A stretch of 64,000 nt of DNA, taken from the NCBI GenBank assembly GCA_958450325.1, contig OY288259.1:29878734-29942733 (forward strand), given 5' to 3'. The position numbers were made by a program, and so were the translations under genes. The notes below the pieces were generated by a model, which was not told the DNA's origin, did not search any database, and saw only the letters and a program-made list of their open reading frames with translations. This stretch comes from Agrostemma githago. Taxonomy: Eukaryota > Streptophyta > Magnoliopsida > Caryophyllales > Caryophyllaceae. Within the stretch, counting starts at the first letter, position 1; every line of letters starts with the position of its first letter. Shown piece after piece: positions 55,378 through 64,000 of the stretch.

Positions 55378-58005
55378 ATGTCCGGATCTGACCGAAGTCC
55401 CTCTAGCAGTCAAGGAGCTTCAGCCCAGCCCAGTGGAGGAGGATTGTTCCCAGGATCAGCAGAGCCAATTCTCACGCCCCTCACCCTGGCAATCCCCACC
55501 AGCCTGACGGTGAAACCCACGCTTTCAGCATCTAGGCCCTCTCCGACGCCTAAAACTTCTGGGGTCACCAGCTCCTCCAAGGCCAGAAAGGAGGGCATAC
55601 CAATCAGAACCTCGGCTCCAGGAGGATTCGTGGGAGAAGCTTCCAGTGGCGCAGGGTCACCAGACCTGATGCAGAGTATGCTTCAAGGAATCAATGCTCT
55701 GCGCCAGGCAGTGGAAACTCTGCAGAGGGACAATCAAGACATCAAGGCTCGGATCTCGGCAGACAAGACTCCAGTTGCATCGCTCCAGATGTCACCAGAG
55801 ATACCGCCCCTGATGCCTAGAGGAGAGCCCAGCACCCGTAGGGAGTCAATGACCAGCAGAAAGACCACCAGAGAAATCCCCTCAGAGTTGGTCACCAGAC
55901 TGGAGTTAGGATTGGCTCCACCAGGCCCAATCATTGAACCCCAAGGGTTGGGTTACCTAACCTACGGCCCCACACCCGGCAGATCTCCTACCGCAGGTAA
56001 CCTTCTCTCCAGCATCGAAAGTCGGGAAACTAATCCATTATCTTTCGCAGGTACCCCTGCCCGCCAAACACCAGAAGTGACCACCTTATCCAGCCACCAG
56101 TCCCCTGGAGGAGCGTGGACAGCACCCAGAACCCCACTCCAGCAGGCGTCAGAATGGCAACCCGGATCCACGACAGCGGCGATACCTCTGCCTACTCCTC
56201 TTGATAATCAACACATCGGAGGACCTCATGCAGGGAGTACTCCTTTCGATTTTTCTCCCCCTAACCCCCTTGCAGGAACAATCAGCACAGCAGATCAACA
56301 ACATCAGGAACTGAAGGAATTAAGGGACCTGATCAACAAGATTCCCGGAATGCCACGACCCCTAGAGAGAGCAGCTAGGGACAGCTATGCAGACTCACCC
56401 TTCATCGACGATCTAGCATGTGTTGCTGTACCCAAGGGCTTCATGCCACCAGCCATGACGCTTTATGATGGCACCGCCGACCCCCTGGATCACATCAACC
56501 AGTACAAACAGAAGATGATGGTGGTAACGGCTACGGGACCTCTGAAGGAAGCTTGCATGTGCAAGGGGTTTGGTTCCACCCTCTCAGGAGCAGCCCTCCA
56601 CTGGTTCGTTGGTCTGCCAAACAGAAGCATCACCTCCTTTGCCGATCTAGTCAATGCCTTCAATCAACAGTTCGCCAGCAGCAGAAAGCCGGAGAAACAG
56701 ACTAGCGACCTATACCGGGTGGTGCAGAAATTCGAGGAGTCTACACGAGATTTCCTCAACAGATTCAACAGGGAGAAGGTGACTATCCCCAGATGTGACG
56801 TAGCCACCGCCATAGAAGCCTTCCGTCAAGGGCTCCTCCAGGATTCGGACCTTTACAAGGACCTTACTAAATATCCGTGTGCCACATTCGAAGATGTGTA
56901 GACTAAAGCAATGGCAGTCATCAGATTAGAGGAAGATTCGGGTCCCAGAAGGGCTACATATGGTTCTGAGCATGCCACCAGGAAGGCGCTGACAGGAAAA
57001 AGGGGTGAGAGATCAAAGCCCTACGCCCGGAACGTAAGCAAGGTCTCTGAGGAGAAAGACTGGAAGGATAATCCGGGGTTACCACCCAAAATAAGCGAGT
57101 ACGGATTTTCCACCGACCTGGCTGGGGTACTCAAGGCCCTGAGGGAGTTAGGACGCAGAGTCAGGTGGCCCAGGAGACAGGAGTACACCCATGACCGAAG
57201 AGATGCCAGCAAGAGGTGCGAATTCCACGACGACATTGGACACCATACCGAGGAGTGTGTTCAGCTCAGGAGGGAAGTTAAGTTCCAGTATGATCAAGGG
57301 AATCTGGACCATCTCGTGTCTAGAAACTCCAGCAGGATAAATGCAGCAGACCAAGTATTGCCTTCTCCACCTCCAGTATGTACCAGTATTGTCAATGTGA
57401 TCACAGGAGGATCAGAATTATGCGGGTTGACCTACTCAGCAGCCAAGAGACATGCTTCCCAGACCAGAGGAGACAGACCAGAGCATTCCTGCAGAATCAG
57501 TTGCAAAGATCTCCCAGCTGTCACCTTTGACGAAACTGATGCAAAAGCCACCCCAGAGTTGCACCATGACGCCCTAATAATTACCCTCTCCATAGGAAAT
57601 TGCACTGTGAAGAAGATTCTGGTGGACACTGGAAGTTCAGTCAACCTCATCATGCTAGAAACCCTCCAGAACATGGGATTTAGCGAGAAGGATCTGACCA
57701 GGAAGGCGGTTCCCTTGGTAGGTTTCAGTGGAGAAACCAAGCACTCTCTAGGGGAAATTACCAATCCTACTTATGCTGGAGGAGTGAATAAGCAAGTACG
57801 ATACCTAGTCATTGATGGACCCTCCACCTACAACGTGATTTTGGGGAGGCCCTGGATCCATGAGATGAAAGCAATTACCTCAACTTACCACCAATGCCTG
57901 AAGTTCCCTACGCCCTGGGGAGTGCAGAAGATCAATGGAGATCAGAAGGAGGCGAAAGATTGCTATAAGGTGGCCCTCAAGAAAACTGCAAGTCCTCCAG
58001 CATAG
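55378..58005 (+). CDS. Gag and protease of the Retand-like element (internal TAG at 56899)
   Basis: The first good ATG is at 55378 (GCCATGTCC). A long proline/serine-rich N-terminus with a short coiled coil (about 55675-55760) leads to the Gag core (about 56390-56900; block GAALHWFVGLPNRSI). An in-frame TAG at 56899-56901 interrupts Gag near a position that is tryptophan-like in context. The same frame resumes with the end of Gag and a zinc-binding motif (CEFHDDIGHHTEEC, near 57220-57260). The retropepsin follows, with an intact DTGSS active site (57625) and VILGRPWIHEM (about 57835). The frame ends at TAG 58003-58005. Apart from the gag TAG, which probably inactivates this copy, all signature residues are present. 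Confidence 0.88.
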
Positions 58006-58011
58006 CAATTA
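58003..58011 (+). promoter_or_regulatory. Putative stop-codon readthrough signal UAG CAA UUA between protease and pol
   Basis: The gag-protease frame ends with TAG, followed at once by CAATTA. Pol continues in the same frame with no ATG at its start. UAG-CAR-YYA is the best-studied leaky stop context in plant RNA viruses, and a similar context precedes the env-like frame of the soybean retroelement SIRE1. The alternative is a chance C-to-T change of a glutamine codon. Confidence 0.5.
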
Positions 58012-61000
58012 AAGAGCCTTCATCTGCCTCCGCAAGAGTACGTAGAACCACCTAAGGCGGAGTTGGATGAAGTCAGCTTGGACAAGCAACATCCAGAGCG
58101 GAAAGTGTTAATCGGATCAGAATGCACAGGTAATATCCGCCAAAACCTCATTGAATTATTAAAAACTAACATGGATTGTTTTGCTTGGTCGCATGATGAC
58201 ATGGTAGGTATAGATCCAAGCGTTATCACCCACAAGCTAAGTGTGGACCCAAGCTACAAACCAGTCCAGCAGAAGAGAAGGAAATTTGCCCCAGAGAGAA
58301 ATCAAATCAAAAATCAGGAGGTGGACAATCTGCTGGCTGCTGGGAAAATCAGGGAGGTGAGGTATCCAGAATGGCTGTCTAATGTGGTGGTGGTCCCAAA
58401 GAAGAATGGTAAGTGGAGGGTGTGCGTTGACTTCACCGATTTGAACAAAGCATGCCCGAAAGATCCATTCCCCCTACCACACATAGATGCCATGGTGGAT
58501 GCTACAGCAGGCCACGAGATGCTAACCTTTCTTGATGCATGGAGCGGGTACAACCAAATCAAGATGCATCCAGCAGACCAGGAAAAGACAGCTTTCAGAT
58601 CTGAGAGAGGTATATATTGTTACAACGTAATGCCTTTTGGTCTGAAAAATGCAGGTTCCACCTACCAGAGACTCGTCAATAAGATGTTCAAGAGACAGAT
58701 TGGGGACACGATGGAGGTATATATTGACGACATGGTCGTCAAATCCAAACAAGCTTCACAACATACGACGCACTTGGAAGACACCTTCAACACCTTGAGG
58801 GAGTACACGATGAAGCTAAATCCTTCAAAGTGCACACTTGGAGTGTCATGTGGGAAATTTCTGGGGTACATGGTGACCCAGAGGGGAATTGAAGCTAGCA
58901 CAGAGCAGATCAAAGCCATCCTCCAGCTGGAATCACCACAGAAGCCAAAAGACGTGCAGAAGCTGACTGGAAGAATTGCTGCTCTGAGCAGATTTATCTC
59001 CAGGTCTTCAGATAGATGTCGGCTGTTCTATGATATCCTGAAGAAGGCCCAAAGGTTCGATTGGAAAACAGAGCACGAGAAGGCATTCAGCGACCTGAAG
59101 CACTACCTCAGCAGTCCACCTCTGCTGTCAAAACCGGAACCTGGAGAGCAGCTCTTCCTATACCTGTCGGTAACTGAGGTAGCCGTTAGTGCAGTACTGG
59201 TGAAGGAACACGAAGGAGCACAGTACCCGGTATATTATGTCAGTAAGTCTCTGCTCCCTGCAGAGACCAGGTACACATCCCTTGAAAAACTTGTACTTGC
59301 ACTCGTTACAGCATCTTATAAGCTTCGACCTTATTTTGAATCGCATGCTATTTCCGTAATAACAAATTATCCACTAAAAACTATTATGAGAAAACCTGAG
59401 TTATCAGGAAGAATGGCCAAGTGGTCTATACACTTGAGCGGCTTCGACCTGAAATTTGTCCCCAGAACAGCAATAAAATCCCAGGCGTTAGCAGACTTCG
59501 TATCCGACTTCAGCCCAGCACTGCAGACCCAGGCAGAGAAAGACATCCTTCTCCTTGAGGAGGACAAAGGCGAACAGGTGTGGAAGCTAAATGTAGATGG
59601 CGCTTCCAACATGCGAGGATCTGGAGCAGGATTAGTTCTGAAGTCTCCACAGGGGGATCTCATAGCCCAAGCAGTACGGTGCGAGTTCCGAACAACAAAC
59701 AACGAGGCAGAATATGAAGCTCTAATCTTGGGTCTCCAGTTGGCTCTGGACCTCAAAATCAAGCGCCTGGAGGCATACAGCGATTCCCAGCTAATAGTCA
59801 ACCACATGAATGGTTCGTATACAGCTAAGGACTCCAAGATGGTGTCTTACCTTGAAGTGGCAAAGGAGCTCTCCCTTAGGTTCATAGCATTCTCAATCAA
59901 CCAAGTCCCTAGGGACCAGAACGTGGAAGCAGACGCCCTAGCCACCCTGGGGGCAACCTTCAAACCAGACGTAGTTTCCACCATACCCATTATTCATGTC
60001 CTGGAGCCAGCAATTTGGAAGAGTACACAGGAGCACAATATGCCTGGAGAGGAGGAAAATTTACCAGACCAGGGGTTGCATTGGCTGCAGGAAGCAGGAG
60101 TCTGCAGCACCTCAGCAGAACAAGAAGAAATTTCTGACTGGAAAAAACCCTACAAAGAATGGCTGCAAAACGATATTCTGCCAGCAGACAAGAAGGAAGC
60201 CCGGATTTTTAGGATGAAAGCGTCCAGGTACACCCTCATTGATGGTGTCATGTTCAAAAGATCAGCCGCTGGACCATACTTGAGGTGCCTGAGTCAGCAG
60301 GAGGCAGAGGTGGTTATGCATGACCTCCACAGCGGTGAATGTGGAAATCATGCAGGGGGCAAGAGTCTATCCAACAAAGCACTCCGCCAAGGTTACTATT
60401 GGCCGACAATGCGCAAAGACGCCAGAGAGTATGTTAAGAAATGTGACGCCTGCCAGAGACATGCACCGGTCAACCACCAGCCAGCAGAACCATTGCACCC
60501 AATAATTTCTCCTTGGCCCTTCATGAAGTGGGGGATGGATATTGTTGGCAAGTTACCAAGAGCTCCAGGAAACAAAGTCTTTATGTTGGCCATGACAGAC
60601 TACTTTTCCAAGTGGATAGAAGCAGAATCATTCCCTCAGGTGACTGAGAAGCAGGTTATATCCTTCATAAAACGTAACATTATCTGCAGGTTTGGCATTC
60701 CTTCAGAGATCATCTGCGACAACGGATCCCAGTTTATTGGCAACAAGATGGAGGCCTACTGCGCCAGGTGGAACATCACACTAAGCAAGTCTACCCCCAG
60801 AAACCCTCAGTCCAATGGTCAGGCGGAGTCTAGCAACAAAATTGTGATAGACAACCTGAAGAGAAGGCTAGAGGAGGCAGGGGGCAGATGGGCAGAGGAA
60901 CTGCTCTTGGTGCTGTGGTCTGACAGAACTACACCCAAGGTGGCTACAGGACAAACACCTTTCAGTTTGGTCTTTGGTGCTGAGGCGGTCATCCCTTCAG

Positions 61001-61572
61001 AAGTGAGAGTGCCTACCCACAGATACGGTTGCATAACAGAAGACAGGAACCAGGTGGAGATGGCAAGCAGCTTGGATACTGTAGATGAGCTCAGGACCGA
61101 TGCTCAGATAAGGATGGCCTCCTACAGACAGACAGTCGCCAGAAGTTACAACAAGAATGTCAGAGTCAGAATCCTGCAGGAAGGAGACCTAGTCCTCAGA
61201 AAAGTCTTCCAGAACGCCAGGAACCAACGAGCAGGAAAGTTCGCCTACAACTGGGAAGGACCTTACCAAGTGGAGAAGGTAGTTGGGAATGGAGCCTACC
61301 GACTTATGACCATGGAGGGGGAAAATCATCCAAAAGCCATGGAACATCATACACTTAAAGAAATACTTCTTCTGAGAAGGGCCACAGTCGCCAGCATTCC
61401 AAGCCATTGCCGCCAGAAACATGGGCTACAGCCGCCAGAAACGTGGCATCTATTCTGCCAGGTGCACCTCCACCAGAACCCAGGTTTAATCTTTTCCAAG
61501 CCTTGCAAGCATGTATCTACTTTTTTTCATTCTTTTCGCTCAATTCAAATTCTTTCCACACATTTAAATTAG
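58006..61572 (+). CDS. Pol of the Retand-like element: RT, RNase H, archaeal-type RNase H, integrase
   Basis: About 1189 codons in the gag-protease frame, uninterrupted. RT: KNGKWRVCVDFTDLNKA (about 58400), SGYNQIKMHP, YIDDMVVKS (58720-58746). The first RNase H covers about 59100-59500. The second, archaeal-type RNase H (about 59580-59960) has its acidic residues: NVDGAS, EAEYEAL, SDSQLIV, NVEADALA. Integrase: HHCC zinc finger (HSGECGNH ... CDACQ, about 60330-60460), then DDE residues in MDIVGK (near 60540), CDNGSQF (near 60720) and GQAESSNK (near 60820). A C-terminal GPYQV block follows (near 61260). Expression as a Gag-Pol fusion would need readthrough at 58003. All catalytic motifs are intact. 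Confidence 0.93.
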   Translation, partial: QLKSLHLPPQEYVEPPKAELDEVSLDKQHPERKVLIGSECTGNIRQNLIELLKTNMDCFAWSHDDMVGIDPSVITHKLSVDPSYKPVQQKRRKFAPERNQIKNQEVDNLLAAGKIREVRYPEWLSNVVVVPKKNGKWRVCVDFTDLNKACPKDPFPLPHIDAMVDATAGHEMLTFLDAWSGYNQIKMHPADQEKTAFRSERGIYCYNVMPFGLKNAGSTYQRLVNKMFKRQIGDTMEVYIDDMVVKSKQASQHTTHLEDTFNTLREYTMKLNPSKCTLGVSCGKFLGYMVTQRGIEASTEQIKAILQLESPQKPKDVQKLTGRIAALSRFISRSSDRCRLFYDILKKAQRFDWKTEHEKAFSDLKHYLSSPPLLSKPEPGEQLFLYLSVTEVAVSAVLVKEHEGAQYPVYYVSKSLLPAETRYTSLEKLVLALVTASYKLRPYFESHAISVITNYPLKTIMRKPELSGRMAKWSIHLSGFDLKFVPRTAIKSQALADFVSDFSPALQTQAEKDILLLEEDKGEQVWKLNVDGASNMRGSGAGLVLKSPQGDLIAQAVRCEFRTTNNEAEYEALILGLQLALDLKIKRLEAYSDSQLIVNHMNGSYTAKDSKMVSYLEVAKELSLRFIAFSINQVPRDQNVEADALATLGATFKPDVVSTIPIIHVLEPAIWKSTQEHNMPGEEENLPDQGLHWLQEAGVCSTSAEQEEISDWKKPYKEWLQNDILPADKKEARIFRMKASRYTLIDGVMFKRSAAGPYLRCLSQQEAEVVMHDLHSGECGNHAGGKSLSNKALRQGYYWPTMRKDAREYVKKCDACQRHAPVNHQPAEPLHPIISPWPFMKWGMDIVGKLPRAPGNKVFMLAMTDYFSKWIEAESFPQVTEKQVISFIKRNIICRFGIPSEIICDNGSQFIGNKMEAYCARWNITLSKSTPRNPQSNGQAESSNKIVIDNLKRRLEEAGGRWAEELLLVLWSDRTTPKVATGQTPFSLVFGAEAVIPSEVRVPTHRYGCITEDRNQVEMASSLDTVDELRTDAQIRMASYRQTVARSYNKNVRVRILQEGDLVLRKVFQNARNQRAGKFAYNWEGPYQVEKVVGNGAYRLMTMEGENHPKAMEHHTLKEILLLRRATVASIPSHCRQKHGLQPPETWHLFCQVHLHQNPGLIFSKPCKHVSTFFHSFRSIQILSTHLN

Positions 61573-62147
61573 ATAAAATTTCGATTTCCTTTTTACGTGT
61601 GTCGTCAAAATTCAGTTTTCTTTAGCACCAAAATTTAAACTTTTTTTGCACACATTTTCAAAATTCAATTCTTCGTTATGTCTTCAAACACTACATTCCC
61701 TATCTTGGTCAAAATCTTCTCAGTTCTCCTCAAGCTGGTGACTAACCTGGTGGAGTGCACAACTTCTGCAGAGGCGTGTGTCTTGTGACTAAGTGCCTAC
61801 AACCGGGACATTACAGTCTCCTGCGCCACTTAGCACCCACGCAAAGCGTGGCACCTCAGACTGAGTGGGCGAACTAAACCCCAGGCCACCACTATATCAA
61901 AGGTCGACCATACATACATAAGGCATGCATACAACAAAAGGTAGTCAGACAAAACTACAACAAACGATCATAGTCAAAAAACAAACAGTCATAATCAAAC
62001 AGTCGAATACGAAGCACCACAAAGTAGTCAACAAATACATTACCCCTTGAGTAAAGATAAAGAAAATTCAAAATACAAAGTTTGAAACTAAAAGTATTTT
62101 CTGTGCCACACAGGACAAACAAGCAGATTCAGCAGACAGAAAGGAGC
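61573..62147. other. Convergent non-coding stretch between pol and the antisense gene
   Basis: The + strand pol stop and the minus-strand antisense stop face each other across about 575 bp. T-rich then A-rich sequence. No polypurine tract or LTR start is present, so those must be beyond 64000. Confidence 0.6.
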
Positions 62148-64000
62148 CTAGACACCAGCCCCTTCTGGGGACGAGGAGACAAGAGGTTCTACGACAGTGG
62201 GTGTAATAGCATACTCCTGAGCAGCTTCCTCCTCTTCATCAGCGAGAAGGTCCAGATCAGGTGCCACGGGATAGCACTTCGCTAATTCTTCTTTCTCAGC
62301 TAATAGATCCCAAGATTCGTGCTCACCCCTCGAATAAGCTTCCATCATTTCTATTCGAGTCTGCTGAGACGCCCAGCCATAAGCATCCGTCAACATCTGC
62401 TTCAACTTGGAGATTTGTTCCCTCAGTGAAGTATTGACTCCCTGAACTCGGGATAATTCGCCCACCACAACCTCACGACGGCCCCTTTCATGTGCCAGCA
62501 GCTTCCTTACCTGCTCTAGCTCCCCACCCAGTTTGGAGACTTCCTCCTTAGCTCCGTCAGCCTTGCTCCGCAGATCATCCCTTTGGTCCCTGAGAGAGTC
62601 CACCTCGACCGCCAGACGGGGCACAACGCTGCGCAAATATATACCCAGCTGTAATGCCTAAACAGAGCCACAGCAAGTCAAGGCATGGTTAGGAAAATCG
62701 CGCTCGACAATAAGATAAAGAAGTAAATACCTCGAAGGTGTGCTCCGTTAACAGATCAGTCAGGTCCCTCAGAGATCTCCTATCCATAGCAGCTTCAGGG
62801 ACGGGAAATAACAACTGATCCAGAGCCGCCCAATCCTCCTGAGACTTAAGGAAACCAAAATCATTGGGGAACTTAAGCGTTAGTGCAGAGGCCATAGTGT
62901 CTGCTGACTGGGGGGCAGAGTCAAAGATAGGAGCAGAAGTTCCAGCCACCGGGGATTTCCCAGCAGAAGTGTCTCCAGGAGAAGAAGCACGCTTTCGCTT
63001 GACTCCAAGAGAAGCGGACGAAGTAGAGTTGGACTTCCCTTTAGACGAAGAATTGACGAGCATTTTCTTCCTCCTTAAGGAAGTCAGTCGGTTCAAGGTC
63101 ATACGAAGCTTAGGATTCCCTAAGAAAAGGACGAAAGGCAAACCTCAAAATCAAGTTTAAGATAAAACACTCTAACCCAAATCAGAACAGAGTGTACCTG
63201 AAGACGTGGTGCCAGCAGAGTCCTCCCCTGTGGAGACATAGGGAGAGGAGTTAACCCCCAGAGGGCTCACCAAATGACAGAAGGACCGAAGCTCAGGCGC
63301 CAGACCATAAAGGCGAGACAGAGAGTCCGAATCCCCGGAGTCATAATAGGGTTCCTTCAGGTCTGCACCACAGTTTCAGTAAGAAGAATGAACCCGCAAA
63401 GAAAATCCAGAGAGAGGAAAGATACTCGTACCTTCAGCAGGTTTCCAAGGGGAAAAGAGGTAGCTGGCAGCAGAAGAGGAAATACTATCAATCTTCACGA
63501 AAATGAAATATCTATACCACTTGGCATCTGGGGGATTGGGGGGAAAAGAGATACAGGACTCCATACCCTCCTGTTGACGAAGGGTCACCAGACCATTGCC
63601 AACAGATCTGGCCCGGTAGACGGAAGAGACATCACCCAAGGTAATACCCCTCTTATATCGAAAGTTCATAGCACAGAAACACAACAGGAGACGCCAAGCA
63701 TGTGGCGTCAATTGGCAAGGGGGAAGGCGATGGAAGGACAGGAAATCACGAATCAGCTCGGGAAAGGGGAACCTAAGGCCCAGACGGAAAGGATAAGAGT
63801 ATAGGCAAGTCCATCCCGGACGGAGAAAATCCGCCTTCTGATCACGAAGGGGAACATGAATGGTTACACCCTCTTGAAAGCCGAAAACCTCCCTGATGGT
63901 AGAAAGATCACTCTCAGTATAGTAGGAGTCACACGAGTGAGGAGGACTAAGGGTAAGTGTAGAGGGGAATAACGTTGGGGAAGAGGAAGGAGACGATGAC
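62148..64000 (-). CDS. Antisense spliced gene (aORF) of the Retand-like element, four exons seen, start outside the window
   Basis: Exons on the minus strand: 64000-63432 (open to the window edge), 63362-63198, 63119-62731 and 62657-62148. Introns of 69, 78 and 73 bp have GT-AG ends, and every junction keeps the frame, giving at least 543 codons. Exon 1 resembles the putative plant transposon-type protein found in Tat elements (GWTCLYSYPFRLGLRFPFPE; DAKWYRYFIFVK). Exon 3 is basic/serine-rich with a KRKR nuclear-localisation-like motif, and exon 4 is a long coiled coil with an acidic end. Antisense genes of this kind after integrase are known for the Tat lineage; their function is unresolved. 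Its promoter would lie near the 3' LTR. The absence of lesions in four exons argues for recent selection or recent insertion. Confidence 0.82.

Larger units (their letters stand above)
54494..64000 (+). mobile_element. Retand/Tat-lineage Ty3/gypsy retrotransposon, near-intact, runs off the window
   Basis: Order: 5' LTR (54494-55302), primer-binding site, gag, protease, RT, RNase H, a second archaeal-type RNase H, integrase, then an antisense spliced gene. The dual RNase H and the YIDDMVVKS active site are marks of the Tat lineage. The antisense gene after integrase is also known from Tat elements. The 3' LTR is beyond the window. The 5 bases before the LTR (GCTAG) would be the TSD. It is the best-preserved element here and is probably the youngest. 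Confidence 0.9.

Noticed and set aside
58314..61034. Minus-strand open frames opposite pol
   Set aside because: They are shadows of the strongly coding + strand. Only the antisense frames at 62148-64000 have splice-phase and family support.

Overview
The window is nuclear DNA from a flowering plant, most likely a eudicot with a large, repeat-rich genome. Every long coding relic belongs to a plant transposable element: L1-type LINEs with DUF4283 ORF1 proteins, Athila-like and Tat/Ogre-like Ty3/gypsy elements, chromovirus-like LTRs, hAT, CACTA, Mutator-like and Stowaway DNA elements. The combination of Ogre-, Retand- and Athila-like elements would fit Caryophyllales, but that is only a guess from memory. 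I find no complete host gene, rRNA, intact tRNA, bacterial feature or CRISPR array.

Bases 5842-52878 read as one Athila-like element on the + strand that carries only gag and protease. It has been split repeatedly by later insertions, and most layers can be peeled off using target-site duplications (TSDs) seen directly. Its gag is cut at 5841 by the right end of a CACTA transposon, which may enclose everything to the left (two LINE copies and a Mutator-like MITE). At 8498-37365 sits a hAT element (8-bp TSD ATTACATC). Inside the hAT are a solo LTR (8605-16240, itself split by a full-length LINE at 9821-14630), a Stowaway MITE, and a coding-free Ogre-like element (17188-37269, TSD CTATT). The right LTR of the Ogre holds an 11-kb rearranged cluster of a non-autonomous, chromovirus-like LTR family. 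At 38525-48849 a full-length LINE (12-bp TSD) is split by a CACTA element and by a solo LTR that itself contains a MITE with TIRs of about 113 bp. The 3' LTR of the Athila element (49774-52878) contains a 5'-truncated LINE with a 15-bp TSD. Nesting is four levels deep.

Bases 52884-54488 are the only sequence outside recognised elements. They carry two small exon-like segments whose reading phases join, but no identifiable gene.

From 54494 to the window end is a much better preserved Tat-lineage (Retand-like) Ty3/gypsy element: LTR, primer-binding site, gag, protease, reverse transcriptase, two RNase H domains and integrase, all with catalytic residues intact. Gag-protease and pol are in one frame, separated by a UAG followed by CAA UUA, the classical plant-virus readthrough context. 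Downstream, on the opposite strand, lies a spliced four-exon antisense gene whose exons join in phase. These two features are the most interesting biology in the window.
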